The notes: a model not told the origin generated them from the letters alone. Counted from the first letter of the stretch, positions 9,978 through 20,212 are shown. The stretch: 64,000 nucleotides of DNA from Candidatus Cacconaster stercorequi (GCA_018064925.1 JAGHUH010000025.1:47847-111846); one strand, 5' to 3'. Translations and numbers: made by a program.

Positions 9978-10870
9978 TTTTTTGCTTCCTCCATTATTTT
10001 TCTCATTCGATGGTTCATACAGGACTTGCTCACCGGCGGATCACATCGCTCTGCCAACTGCTGCAGGGATAATTCCGGATGCTCCATCCGTAAGTATGCC
10101 GTCTGCCGCAGCTTCTCCGGCAGCAGATCCAGCCGTCCGCTGTGCCGCAGGGATTCAATAGCGCCCATTTGCTCCTGTGCTGCGTCCAGCGTTTTATTCA
10201 CATTGGCGATGTCACAATTCATGGCGCGGTTAGCACCGTTGCGGATCTCCTTGTCCACCTTGGCTGTCATAATATCCATGGCTGCCGCCGGCGCGCCGAT
10301 GGTGGTCAGGAAATCCTCGATATGCTCGGACTGCTTAAAATAGGTCACGCTGTTGCCGCCCCGCATGACGCTGTGGGGCAGAAATCCCATCTCCGTCAGC
10401 AGTGCCGACAGCTCCCGGCTGGCCTGTCCGTGGGAGGTCACCAACTCCAGATGGTATCGTTTCTCCGGATCGGTCACACTGCCGCCGGACAGGAAAACGC
10501 CGCGCAGGAATGAGGTGCGGCAGCACTCGTCCTCCAATATGCCGAAGTTCACATGCAACGCCATGACCTGTCTGGGATCATAGCCCAGCTGATTGATGAT
10601 TTTTGCCAGCTTTTCCGGCGAAGTGATCTGAAAGATCTTCTTTCCGCTGTCCTCCTCCGGCAAACGGTCAAATTTCAATGAAAATGCCCTTTGAAACAGG
10701 CGGGGCAAACGGGCGGCAAACTCCGGATTTTCCGTGATGATACGCACTTCACGGGGCGTAAAAGTATTACAGTACAGCAGTACGCCGTAGGCCTCTGCCC
10801 GGGCACAGCACAAGCGCTGTACCGGAGTGCGGCACAACTCACTTTTTGCTTTATAGGCAAACGATTGCAT
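9974..10870 (-). CDS. whiA: DNA-binding protein WhiA
   Basis: 298 aa; CCRTSFLRGVFLSGGSVTDPEKRYHLE, C-terminal HTH; synteny with yvcK/rapZ. Confidence 0.95.
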   Translation of the reverse strand: MQSFAYKAKSELCRTPVQRLCCARAEAYGVLLYCNTFTPREVRIITENPEFAARLPRLFQRAFSLKFDRLPEEDSGKKIFQITSPEKLAKIINQLGYDPRQVMALHVNFGILEDECCRTSFLRGVFLSGGSVTDPEKRYHLELVTSHGQASRELSALLTEMGFLPHSVMRGGNSVTYFKQSEHIEDFLTTIGAPAAAMDIMTAKVDKEIRNGANRAMNCDIANVNKTLDAAQEQMGAIESLRHSGRLDLLPEKLRQTAYLRMEHPELSLQQLAERCDPPVSKSCMNHRMRKIMEEAKK

Positions 10871-10882
10871 ATCGCTTCCCTC

Positions 10883-11944
10883 CTATCGCTCCACTCTGTT
10901 CTTTGTGATACTGCGTGGAGAACGCTCCACCACGCGGATATTGCGCTGCAGATGAAGTTCAATCAGTTCCCGCGCCAGATGCCCGGGATTGTGCCGCACC
11001 AGACCGTTCTCCACAGTGGCCAGAGGGCGGTTAATCACCTCCACGCCCATCCGCTCACAGGCATCCTGATCGCAAAGCAGGATTTCCGCGCCCTTTTCGG
11101 CGTAGCGCCGGACAATATTCCAGGAAATAGGAGCCGAATTCACCAGGCAGACATCCAGCAACCGACTGTCTGCATGATCCAGCAATGCCTTCACATGGTC
11201 AGAAACGGTATAGCCCTCCGTTTCGCCCTCCTGCGTCATGATGTTGCAGGCATAGACCTTCAGTGCAGACGAAGCGCAGATCTCCTCGGCAATCCCCTCC
11301 ACCAACAGGTTGGGGATAATGCTGGTATACAGACTTCCCGGCGCCAGAACGATCATCTCCGCATCGCGGATGGCCTCCAACGCCGCAGGCAGCGCCTTCG
11401 GTGCATTGGGCAGCAGGTGGATGCGGCGAATGCGGCAATTCTGCTCCTGTTTGCACTGAGCGATCTGTGTTTCGCCAATCACCCGGGCACCGTTTTCAAA
11501 TTCTGCTTCCAACGCGATATCCTCATTGGTCACCGGCAGCACGCGCCCTGTAATGGCCAAAACCTGACTTAAACTCTCCACTGCCGCATCAAAGCTGGGA
11601 AGGATGCCGTTCAGCGCCGCTAAAAACAGGTTGCCAAAGCTCTGACCGGCCAGCGTACCATCGGAAAAGCGGTACTGCATCAGCTGACTCATCAGCGGCT
11701 CGGCGTTGGCCAGCGCCACAAGGCAGTTGCGAATATCGCCCGGCGGCAGCATACCCAGATCCTGACGCAGTATGCCGCTGCCGCCGCCATCATCCGCCAC
11801 CGTAACAATGGCGGTGATATTCCGGGTGTACATCTTCAGCCCGCGCAGCAATGTGGAAAGTCCCGTGCCGCCGCCAATGGCAACGACGCGCGGGCCGCGC
11901 TCGGGCGAAACTTGATACAGATAAGGTTCCATAATATCCCTCAT
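10883..11944 (-). CDS. yvcK: Gluconeogenesis factor YvcK/CofD-like
   Basis: VVAIGGGTGLSTLLRGLK, TVADDGGGSGILRQDLGMLPPGDIRNCL. Confidence 0.95.
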   Translation of the reverse strand: MRDIMEPYLYQVSPERGPRVVAIGGGTGLSTLLRGLKMYTRNITAIVTVADDGGGSGILRQDLGMLPPGDIRNCLVALANAEPLMSQLMQYRFSDGTLAGQSFGNLFLAALNGILPSFDAAVESLSQVLAITGRVLPVTNEDIALEAEFENGARVIGETQIAQCKQEQNCRIRRIHLLPNAPKALPAALEAIRDAEMIVLAPGSLYTSIIPNLLVEGIAEEICASSALKVYACNIMTQEGETEGYTVSDHVKALLDHADSRLLDVCLVNSAPISWNIVRRYAEKGAEILLCDQDACERMGVEVINRPLATVENGLVRHNPGHLARELIELHLQRNIRVVERSPRSITKNRVER

Positions 11945-12802
11945 TTATCGGGAGATATCCCGATGATTCTCCGTTACCTGATACCCTTCCGTCGTGATAT
12001 ATTCTGCCAGCTTATGCGCCACGGCCACACTGCGATGATGACCGCCGGTACAGCCCACGGCGATGACCAGCACGGTCTTTCCCTCCTCGCTGTAAAGCGG
12101 CAGCAGAAACGACAGCATCTTTTTCAGCTGATCCATAAACTCATTGGTCTGCTGGAAGCCGAAGACAAAATCCTGCACCTCCGGATCCAGACCGGTTTTG
12201 TGCTTCAGCTCTGCCACATAGTAAGGGTTGGGCATAAAGCGCACATCGAACACCAGATCGGCCTCGATGGGAATGCCATGCTTAAAGCCAAAGGACATCA
12301 CATTGACATTCAGTCCCTGCCGGTCGCTAATACTGCCGAACAAATTCAGCAGCTCGCTGCGCAGCTTGGCAGTGGAAAACGAGGTACTGTCCAGCACAAA
12401 GTCCGCATGGTCACGCACCGGCTGCATCAGCTCGCGTTCCTTCAGCACAGCCTGCTCCATCCCCATGCCGCCGGCAGACAGCGGATGCATCCGCCGTGTT
12501 TCCTTGTAGCGGTTGATGATGGTCTGGGTGGATGCCTCCAGAAACAGCATCCGGCAATTGACGCCGCTGTCCTTCAAGCGCTCCAGCGTGCCGATCAGCT
12601 TGTCAAACGGCTCGCCGGCGCGAACATCGTAGACCAGTGCCACACGATCGTAGCGTCCGCTGGAGGCGGCACAGAAATCCGCAAATTTGATCATCATATC
12701 CACCGGCAAATTATCCACAATATAATAGCCGATATCCTCCAAAAATGAGGCAGCTTTGCTCTTTCCGGCTCCGGAAAGTCCGGAAATAATCAGAATTTCC
12801 AT
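11945..12802 (-). CDS. rapZ: RNase adapter RapZ / YvcJ nucleotide-binding protein
   Basis: IISGLSGAGKSKAASFLEDIGYYIVDNLP; IAVGCTGGHHRSVAVA. Confidence 0.95.
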   Translation of the reverse strand: MEILIISGLSGAGKSKAASFLEDIGYYIVDNLPVDMMIKFADFCAASSGRYDRVALVYDVRAGEPFDKLIGTLERLKDSGVNCRMLFLEASTQTIINRYKETRRMHPLSAGGMGMEQAVLKERELMQPVRDHADFVLDSTSFSTAKLRSELLNLFGSISDRQGLNVNVMSFGFKHGIPIEADLVFDVRFMPNPYYVAELKHKTGLDPEVQDFVFGFQQTNEFMDQLKKMLSFLLPLYSEEGKTVLVIAVGCTGGHHRSVAVAHKLAEYITTEGYQVTENHRDISR

Positions 12803-12816
12803 AAGATCCTCTCACC

Positions 12817-13749
12817 TTACCGAATGATTTTCACTTCCGGCTCCAATTGTACGCCGTGTGTCTTCATTACCTCTTGCTGTACCTTGGCGATCAGCGCCGT
12901 AACATCGGCAAATGTGGCGCCGCCGCGGTTAATCACAAAGCCGGCGTGCTTCTCGGAAACCTGTGCGCCGCCTATCGTCAGACCCTTCAGACCCGTCTGA
13001 TCGATCAGCGTACCGGCAAAGTAACCGGTAGGACGCTTAAAGGTGCTGCCGGCACTGGGCCACTCCAGCGGCTGACTAGCCTTTCGTCTGGCCATCAGCT
13101 CATCCATCTTGGCGCGGACCTCCGCGCTGTCGCCGGGTGACAGGCGGAATACAGCATACAGCACCACGGCATCAGGATGGTCACTGAGCAAGCTGTGACG
13201 GTAACCAAAGTCCATCTCCGCACCGGTCAGACGCTTAATTCCCTCATCGGGAAACAATACGGCAACCGAAGTAACCACCTGTTTCATTTCACCGCCATAA
13301 GCGCCGGCGTTCATGCATACGGCGCCGCCCACACTGCCGGGAATACCATGGGCAAATTCCAGACCTGTCAGGCTCTGTGCGCAGGCAAAGTTGGCCAGCT
13401 TTGCCAACGATACGCCGGCATCCGCCACAATTTCATTTTCACCCTCACCCAATTCCAGACGCGCCATATCGCGGGTATTGATCACCAAACGATCCAGTCC
13501 CTCATCGCAGACCAGCAAATTGGTACCGTTGCCGATTACCAAAGGCCGTGCGCAGCATTCTGCTGCGAAATTCACCAGCAGTACCATCTGCTCTGCCGTT
13601 TTGGGAAATGCCATTCTCCGTGCCGGGCCGCCAATGCGGAACGAGGTGTGTCGCGCCATTGGCACATCCTTCTCCACCGTCAGATCCGGCAGGTATTCTT
13701 CTATCTTCTGATCCAGACTCTCATACCAGAGCATAAGTTTCTCCTCCAC
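12817..13749 (-). CDS. murB: UDP-N-acetylenolpyruvoylglucosamine reductase
   Basis: HTSFRIGGPA, GIPGSVGGAVCMNAGAYGGEM, AGSTFKRP. Confidence 0.96.
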   Translation of the reverse strand: MEEKLMLWYESLDQKIEEYLPDLTVEKDVPMARHTSFRIGGPARRMAFPKTAEQMVLLVNFAAECCARPLVIGNGTNLLVCDEGLDRLVINTRDMARLELGEGENEIVADAGVSLAKLANFACAQSLTGLEFAHGIPGSVGGAVCMNAGAYGGEMKQVVTSVAVLFPDEGIKRLTGAEMDFGYRHSLLSDHPDAVVLYAVFRLSPGDSAEVRAKMDELMARRKASQPLEWPSAGSTFKRPTGYFAGTLIDQTGLKGLTIGGAQVSEKHAGFVINRGGATFADVTALIAKVQQEVMKTHGVQLEPEVKIIR

Positions 13750-13758
13750 TTCATTCCG

Positions 13759-14724
13759 TCAGATCATGCGGCGCTTCTTGCCCAGAAACGCGGCACCAAT
13801 CATTCCGGCCTGTGTTCCCAATTCCGCCCTCACGATCCGCGTCATCTTGTCACGGTTGCACGGAATGCTTTCCCGCTGGACGATCTCACGCAGCGGAAAC
13901 AACAGTTGCTCATCCTTTTCATTGCTGACACCGCCGCCGATAGCCAGCATATCGGGTTGAAAAATATTGATTACATTCACAATACCTGTGGCCAGATAGT
14001 CGATGTATGTATCGCATACCCGCTGTCCCACAGGATCGCCCCGTCTGGCCGCCATAAATGCCGACTGACCGGATACATGGCCGTCGTGTTCCCTGATTAC
14101 GCAGCCGAGAATACTATCAGGATGCTCCTCCATTGCCTGCGCGGTCAGGCGTTTCAGTGCGCTGGCTGAGGCATACCGTTCCCAACAGCCGCGGCGTCCG
14201 CAAGGACATGGCTCACCGTGATAAACGATGCTCATGTGTCCCACCTCTCCGGCCATGCCGTTGGCGCCATGATAGATTTTTCCGTTGTGGATAATTCCGG
14301 CGCCAATACCTGTTCCCAGCGTAATGGTCACAAAGCGTTTGCTTCCCCGACCGGCACCGGCATAGTATTCGCCCAGCGCGGCACAGTTAGCATCATTTTC
14401 CACATACAGCGGCATATCCATCTGCTGATGCCAAAGACGGCGAATCGGCACATCCCGCAGCGGCAGATTACAAGTATACAGAATCATGCCGCGGCGAATT
14501 TCCACCACACCCGGCACGCCGATTCCCACAGACGCAATCTGATCCAGCGGAATACCTGCCATCTGAGAAAGCTCCTGCGTCATTTGTGCCAGTGCAGAAA
14601 CCAGTCCTTCCTGATTTTCAATCTGCGCAATTTTCATTTTTGTAGTGGCCAGTACCGTGCTCTGTTCATCAATCAAACCGGCTTTCAGATTTGTGCCGCC
14701 GATATCAATTCCGATATAGTTCAT
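13759..14724 (-). CDS. ROK family glucokinase-like protein
   Basis: GIDIGGTNLKAGL; CPCGRRGCWERYAS zinc motif. Confidence 0.92.
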   Translation of the reverse strand: MNYIGIDIGGTNLKAGLIDEQSTVLATTKMKIAQIENQEGLVSALAQMTQELSQMAGIPLDQIASVGIGVPGVVEIRRGMILYTCNLPLRDVPIRRLWHQQMDMPLYVENDANCAALGEYYAGAGRGSKRFVTITLGTGIGAGIIHNGKIYHGANGMAGEVGHMSIVYHGEPCPCGRRGCWERYASASALKRLTAQAMEEHPDSILGCVIREHDGHVSGQSAFMAARRGDPVGQRVCDTYIDYLATGIVNVINIFQPDMLAIGGGVSNEKDEQLLFPLREIVQRESIPCNRDKMTRIVRAELGTQAGMIGAAFLGKKRRMI

Positions 14725-15686
14725 CCCTGTTCTCCATCACTCCCCATAGCGGCCAGTTCATCCACATGCTGGTCAAAGCGGCTGATAAAATCCTCCGCCG
14801 GATTGTAGCCGCCCATCATCTGGCGATTTTTCATGGTGGCAATCTCCACGATGCCCGCCAGATTTCGACCGGGTCGCACCGGGATCGTTACATAGGGCAG
14901 CGCAATATCAAAAATCCGATATTTTTCATGATCCAAGCCAAGACGGTCATAGAACTTACCGTCCTGCCATTGTTCCAGTTGGATCACCAAATCAATCTGC
15001 GTTTCAAACTGCACGGCACCCATACCAAACAGTTTCTGCACATCGATCACGCCTACGCCGCGGATCTCAATGAAATGGCGGATGATCTCCGGCGCGGAAC
15101 CATACAGCGCACCTGCCACCTGGCGAATATCCACCGCATCATCTGCCACCAGACGATGGCCGCGCTTCAGAAGCTCAATGGCCGTTTCGCTTTTGCCGAC
15201 ACCGGAATCGCCCAAAATCAGTACACCCTGACCGTAAATATTCATCAGTACGCCGTGGCGACTGATCTGCGGCGCCAGCTTTCGGCTTAAGTATCCAATA
15301 ATCTTGCTGGTCAGATCCACCGTTTTGTAGTCAGCGCGCAAAATAGTGCGTCCGTGCTTTTCCGCCAGCTCCAGAATTTCCGGAAATACCTCGATCTTGC
15401 GAGAGATGATCAGTGCCGGCATTTCGTAACTCAACAGATGATCCAACACCCGGCGGCGCTGCTCAAATGGCATGGTGGTCAGATACATCATCTCGGCCCG
15501 CCCCAGCACCTGCAGGCGCTTTGGTTCAAAATAGTCATAGAACCCCACTAACTGCAGCGCCGGACGGTTTACATCTGAAATGGTAATGACACAGGTATCG
15601 TAATTATGACCTTTATGCAGAACCTCCAGATGAAATTCCTCCACCAGATTGCTGAGCTTTGCGGGGTTAATTTTTACTCGATCCAT
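14721..15686 (-). CDS. hprK: HPr kinase/phosphorylase
   Basis: GVLILGDSGVGKSETAIELLKRGHRLVADDAV; C-terminal HprK signature region. Confidence 0.96.
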   Translation of the reverse strand: MDRVKINPAKLSNLVEEFHLEVLHKGHNYDTCVITISDVNRPALQLVGFYDYFEPKRLQVLGRAEMMYLTTMPFEQRRRVLDHLLSYEMPALIISRKIEVFPEILELAEKHGRTILRADYKTVDLTSKIIGYLSRKLAPQISRHGVLMNIYGQGVLILGDSGVGKSETAIELLKRGHRLVADDAVDIRQVAGALYGSAPEIIRHFIEIRGVGVIDVQKLFGMGAVQFETQIDLVIQLEQWQDGKFYDRLGLDHEKYRIFDIALPYVTIPVRPGRNLAGIVEIATMKNRQMMGGYNPAEDFISRFDQHVDELAAMGSDGEQG

Positions 15687-15898
15687 GTATATTCTCCTTC
15701 TGCTGTTGCAGACAGCATATCACCTAACATTTTACACTTTATTATATCTTATTTATTAGCTTTTCGCAATACTTTCCGCGCCGTACAATTTTTTCATTTT
15801 TTTGTCAAATTGTACTTGCATTTTCCTTCCATATCTGTTATGATATCAGATGCTTGCGAAAGTGAGCAGTATGTTATCACAGCAAGGAGGTGCAACGG

Positions 15899-16087
15899 AT
15901 GGCAAAGTGCGAATTCTGCGACAAGGGCATGACCTTCGGTATCAAGGTTTCCCATTCCCACAGACGATCCAATCGTCCCTGGAAGCCCAATGTAAAGCGT
16001 GTGAAGGCAATCATCAATGGTACGCCTCGCCATGTATATGTTTGTACCCGGTGCCTGCGTTCCGGTAAAGTTACCCGCGCAATCTAA
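15899..16087 (+). CDS. rpmB: 50S ribosomal protein L28 (zinc-ribbon form)
   Basis: MAKCEFCDKGMTFGIKVSHSHRRSNRPWKPN...VCTRCLRSGKV; AAGGAGG RBS. Confidence 0.96.
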   Translation: MAKCEFCDKGMTFGIKVSHSHRRSNRPWKPNVKRVKAIINGTPRHVYVCTRCLRSGKVTRAI

Positions 16088-16097
16088 ACTTGGACAA

Positions 16098-16132
16098 GCA
16101 AAAGCCCTGCTCTATTGAGCAGGGCTTTTTAC
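16098..16132 (+). terminator. rpmB terminator
   Basis: AAAAGCCCTGCTCTATTGAGCAGGGCTTTTT. Confidence 0.92.
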
Positions 16133-16148
16133 ATCGCCCTATCATGTT

Positions 16149-16187
16149 GAAAAGAGCTGCTTCTTGTCGGAAGCAGCTCTCTTTTGT
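16149..16187 (-). terminator. pcrA terminator
   Basis: AGAGCTGCTTC/GAAGCAGCTCT hairpin with flanking A/T tracts. Confidence 0.85.
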
Positions 16188-16200
16188 AGGAAGTATTCGC

Positions 16201-18651
16201 TTATTCTTTCGTTAAATGCGCACCTGCCGCCTTCAGCATCAGCTTCTTGGTGCCCACTTGGTCAAATGCTACTTCGATCAGCGCATCGCCGCCCATAGGC
16301 CGCACGCTCAGCACCATGCCCTGTCCGAATGCTTTATGGCGCACGCTGTCACCGGGCTGCAGATGCAAAAGCTGTGTCGGTGCAGTGGATGTCCGCACGC
16401 CTCCGGCAGCAGCCAGCGGTTTCTTTTTCTCTGTCGGACGAGTGGACGAATAGCCGGCACGCACCTGACTGCCATAACCGCCGTACGAGGGTGCATTTCC
16501 CCATCCATCGTTCCATTCGGATTCCGGTATTTTCGGTTCTGGCTTGCCCAGCCACTCCATATTTCCCTCCGGAATTTCCTCCAGAAAACGAGATGGCATC
16601 GCCGGTGTGGTACGACCGAACAGCATACGCTGTCGGGCATTGGTCATGGTCAGCTTCTCTTTGGCGCGGGTCATGGCAACATAGCAAAGCCGCCGCTCCT
16701 CCTCCATCTCCTCGTCATCGCCCATGGCACGGTTGCCGGGAAACAAGCCATCCTCCATGCCAACCACATATACCTGCGGAAACTCCAACCCCTTGGCCGC
16801 GTGCATCGTCATCATAGTCACGCAGTTATCACTATCGGATGCATCGTCCAGATCCGTATACAGGGCGATCTCGTCCAGAAATCCGGCCAGTGTGGGGTTA
16901 TCCGGATCGTTTTCCAGAAACGCCAGAATGCTGGAGGTCAGCTCCTGCACATTCTCCAGACGACCACGACTCTCCATGTCGTTCTTTTCCTGCAGCATTG
17001 CCACATAACCGGTGCGCTCGCACACCAGCTCATAAAACGCCACCAGCTCCATTTCGCCGGATTTCGCCCGTAATTCTTCGATCATATCTGTAAAGGTTTT
17101 CAGCTTGCCAGATGCGTTTTTAAGCTCGATATAGCGATTTGCTTCGCGGCAAATATCATACAGCGTCTTTCCGCTGGCTGTTGCCAATTGTTGCGCTTTA
17201 TCCAATGTAGCTGCACCGATCTTCCGCGACGGTACATTGATAATACGCCGCAATCGCAGATTATCCGTAGGGTTATTGATGACACAGAGATATGCCAGCA
17301 TATCCTTCACTTCGGCACGGTCAAAAAACTTCATGCCGCCGATGATCCGATACGGCACACCGTTGCGCTTAAAGGCATATTCCAACGCATTGGATTGGGC
17401 ATTCATGCGATAGAGAATTGCGTGATCCCGCCAATTCGCACCACGACGATAGTTCATCATGATTTGTCCAACCACAAAATTGGCCTCATCACTTTCATTA
17501 AAAGTGGTCTTGACCGTGACCTTCTCGCCACTTCCGTTCTCCGTCCAAAGCGTTTTGCCCTTGCGACCCCGATTGTTGCGGATCACTGTATTGGCCGCGT
17601 CCAAAATGTTTTGCGTAGAGCGATAATTCTGCTCCAAGCGAATGGTTCGCGCCCCGGTATACTGCTTTTCAAAGTTCAAAATGTTTTCTATATTTGCGCC
17701 GCGGAAACGATAAATACTCTGATCATCATCGCCTACCACGCAGATATTTTTGCGGCCGCCGGCCAAGAGGCTTGCCAACAGATATTGCAGATGGTTCGTA
17801 TCCTGATACTCGTCAATCAACACATAGCGAAACTTTCGCTGATAGTATTCCCGGGTCTCCTGACTGCTCTGAAGCAAATCCACTGTATGTAAAATGATAT
17901 CATCGAAGTCCAGCGCATTGGCATCACGCAGTTTTTTATTGTAAAGTGAATAAACTTTACCTATTCTGATTTTACGCCAATCTCCGTTCCTTTCCCAGAG
18001 TGCAGTAAACTCCTCCGGCGACTGCATATCATCCTTTGCCCGGGAAATAACGGAAATGATCTCCCGCACCGGAAATGTCTTCTCCTCCAGACCCAATTCT
18101 TTGAGAATATCCTTAATGACGCGCTTGCTGTCATCGGTATCATAGATGGTAAAGTCTCTGGAAAAACCGATTTTATCAATATCACGCCGCAGAATCCGAA
18201 CGCATGCAGAATGGAATGTGGATGCCCATACATCGCGTGCGGCCTCCGGCCCCAACATCCGCTCCAAACGCTCTTTTAGTTCATTGGCCGCCTTGTTGGT
18301 AAATGTAATCGCCAACACCTCCCACGGGCGTGCCGGCTCTACCGCGCACAGGTATTCTGCCAACGGTTTCTGCTCCGGATCCGGATACTGAACATACTGT
18401 TCCAGAAATTCTACCTCGTCAATAGAAACGGAAACGGGAATTTCGTCCGTGTCGCTGCCGCGTCCATAGCGCAGCAGATTGGCTACGCGGTTGATCAGAA
18501 CCGTTGTCTTGCCGGAGCCGGCACCTGCCAGCAATAGAAGCGGTCCCTCTGTACATAGAACCGCCTCCTGCTGCCGTGCATTCAGATGGCCGTAGTCGGC
18601 AGCAATTACCCGGCGTCTTGCCTGAATAAAGCGTTTTTCCAAATCGTTCAT
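16201..18651 (-). CDS. pcrA: ATP-dependent DNA helicase PcrA/UvrD
   Basis: 816 aa; LLLAGAGSGKTTVLINR, DEYQDTN, VGDDDQSIYRFRGA. Confidence 0.96.
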   Translation of the reverse strand: MNDLEKRFIQARRRVIAADYGHLNARQQEAVLCTEGPLLLLAGAGSGKTTVLINRVANLLRYGRGSDTDEIPVSVSIDEVEFLEQYVQYPDPEQKPLAEYLCAVEPARPWEVLAITFTNKAANELKERLERMLGPEAARDVWASTFHSACVRILRRDIDKIGFSRDFTIYDTDDSKRVIKDILKELGLEEKTFPVREIISVISRAKDDMQSPEEFTALWERNGDWRKIRIGKVYSLYNKKLRDANALDFDDIILHTVDLLQSSQETREYYQRKFRYVLIDEYQDTNHLQYLLASLLAGGRKNICVVGDDDQSIYRFRGANIENILNFEKQYTGARTIRLEQNYRSTQNILDAANTVIRNNRGRKGKTLWTENGSGEKVTVKTTFNESDEANFVVGQIMMNYRRGANWRDHAILYRMNAQSNALEYAFKRNGVPYRIIGGMKFFDRAEVKDMLAYLCVINNPTDNLRLRRIINVPSRKIGAATLDKAQQLATASGKTLYDICREANRYIELKNASGKLKTFTDMIEELRAKSGEMELVAFYELVCERTGYVAMLQEKNDMESRGRLENVQELTSSILAFLENDPDNPTLAGFLDEIALYTDLDDASDSDNCVTMMTMHAAKGLEFPQVYVVGMEDGLFPGNRAMGDDEEMEEERRLCYVAMTRAKEKLTMTNARQRMLFGRTTPAMPSRFLEEIPEGNMEWLGKPEPKIPESEWNDGWGNAPSYGGYGSQVRAGYSSTRPTEKKKPLAAAGGVRTSTAPTQLLHLQPGDSVRHKAFGQGMVLSVRPMGGDALIEVAFDQVGTKKLMLKAAGAHLTKE

Positions 18652-18689
18652 AGCGTCCTCTTCCCTGCGAAATAAAAAATCTTGCCCCC

Positions 18690-18718
18690 ATTTTAATACA
18701 GATTTTTCTTTCGGTCAA
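18690..18718 (-). promoter_or_regulatory. Sigma-A type promoter for pcrA
   Basis: Minus strand TTGACC-N17-TAAAAT. Confidence 0.75.
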
Positions 18719-18758
18719 CCACCTTCAAAAAATAATGGAATTTTTGTTCGATTTTCTA

Positions 18759-18787
18759 TTGACAGAAACAATTGTTCGATTTATAAT
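18759..18787 (+). promoter_or_regulatory. Consensus sigma-A promoter of the microprotein/radical-SAM operon
   Basis: TTGACA (18759-18764)-N17-TATAAT (18782-18787). Confidence 0.9.
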
Positions 18788-18807
18788 GTGCATAGAACAA
18801 AGGTTCC
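18765..18807 (+). promoter_or_regulatory. Two candidate LexA (SOS) operators
   Basis: GAAACAATTGTTCG (18765-18778, inside promoter spacer) and AGAACAAAGGTTCC (18794-18807) each match CGAAC-N4-GTTCG at 8/10 positions. Confidence 0.65.
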
Positions 18808-18823
18808 ACAGGAGGTAACTGAT

Positions 18824-18937
18824 ATGACTACTTTTGGCTTTTGCATGATTCTGCTTGGCGCAAGCGCTGTGTCCGCTAACCTGATGCGTCTGTTTGATCG
18901 GCTGGATCGCCCCCAACCCAAGCGCCGCGCAGCGTAA
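18824..18937 (+). CDS. Putative 37-aa membrane microprotein (not in ORF track)
   Basis: AGGAGG RBS; MTTFGFCMILLGASAVSANLMRLFDRLDRPQPKRRAA; 6 nt before the radical-SAM gene start; hydrophobic N-terminal half, basic C-terminus. Confidence 0.65.
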   Translation: MTTFGFCMILLGASAVSANLMRLFDRLDRPQPKRRAA

Positions 18938-18943
18938 CCCGAT

Positions 18944-20212
18944 ATGGAGTTGCTGGACAAGCTGGCTGTTCTGACCGACGCTGCCAAGTATGATGCAGCC
19001 TGCACCTCCAGTGGCGTACGGCGCGGTTTTCAGCCCGGTAAGATCGGAAACACTACGTCTTCTATTGCCGGATGCTGCCACAGCTTTTCAGCAGATGGGC
19101 GTTGTATTACGCTGTTGAAGGTATTGCTGACCAATTGCTGCGTCTACGATTGCAAGTATTGCGTCAATCGCCGTTCCAACGATACACGGCGTGCAAGCTT
19201 TACGCCAAAGGAACTGGCCGACCTGACAATTGGGTTTTATCGTCGCAACTATATTGAAGGACTTTTTCTGTCCTCCGGTGTGCTGCGCAATCCCGACTAT
19301 ACCACCGAGCAGATGATTTGCTGCCTGCGTATTTTGCGGCAGAAATATGGCTTTAACGGGTATATCCACGCAAAAGCAATTCCCGGTACATCGCCGGAAT
19401 TGGTACAGCAATTGGGCCTGTTGGCGGATCGTCTCAGTGTGAACATTGAACTGCCATCTGAACAGGGATTGCAGACATTGGCACCGGATAAAAACAAACG
19501 GGCAATTTTTGCCCCCATGAGGCAGATTCGAGATCAGACACGGCAGAGCACGGAAGAACTCACCAAATACAAGCATACCCCATCCTTTGCCCCTGCCGGA
19601 CAGAGTACCCAATTGATTGTAGGCGCCACGGCAGACTCTGATTGGCATATACTGCATTTGACAGAATCGCTGTATGACCGCTATCAGCTCAAGCGCGTAT
19701 TTTATTCAGCTTATGTGCCGGTGGTAGAAAATACACTGCTTCCCTCTTTAGATACCAAGCCTCCGCTCCTGCGGGAACACCGGCTCTATCAGGCCGATTG
19801 GCTGCTTCGTTTTTATGGTTTTCGCGCCAATGAACTGCTGGATGAACGGCATCCGGATTTTAACCCGTTACTGGATCCGAAATGCCACTGGGCATTGAAC
19901 CATCCAGAATTTTTCCCTGTAGAAATTATGCGGGCCGACTACGAAACTCTACTGCGTGTCCCCGGAATCGGGCCTATCAGCGCAAGGCGCATTATTTCCG
20001 CCCGCCGTGTTAGTCATTTGCGGCATGAGGATCTGAAAAAACTGGGCGTTGTTCTTAAGCGTGCCCAATATTTTGTTACTTGCTGCGGTAAAATGCGCAG
20101 CGGTCTGCAGTTTTCCGACACCACGCTGGTACAGCAGTTGGAAGCCGTAGAGCGTGGACAACTGCCTTCCGGTGAAATGCAGCAATTGTCCCTTTTTGAT
20201 ACTGTGGGGTGA
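18944..20212 (+). CDS. Putative DNA modification/repair radical SAM protein (TIGR03916-like)
   Basis: 422 aa; NCCVYDCKYCVNRRSND (CxxxCxxC); C-terminal HhH VPGIGPISARRI. Confidence 0.9.
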   Translation: MELLDKLAVLTDAAKYDAACTSSGVRRGFQPGKIGNTTSSIAGCCHSFSADGRCITLLKVLLTNCCVYDCKYCVNRRSNDTRRASFTPKELADLTIGFYRRNYIEGLFLSSGVLRNPDYTTEQMICCLRILRQKYGFNGYIHAKAIPGTSPELVQQLGLLADRLSVNIELPSEQGLQTLAPDKNKRAIFAPMRQIRDQTRQSTEELTKYKHTPSFAPAGQSTQLIVGATADSDWHILHLTESLYDRYQLKRVFYSAYVPVVENTLLPSLDTKPPLLREHRLYQADWLLRFYGFRANELLDERHPDFNPLLDPKCHWALNHPEFFPVEIMRADYETLLRVPGIGPISARRIISARRVSHLRHEDLKKLGVVLKRAQYFVTCCGKMRSGLQFSDTTLVQQLEAVERGQLPSGEMQQLSLFDTVG

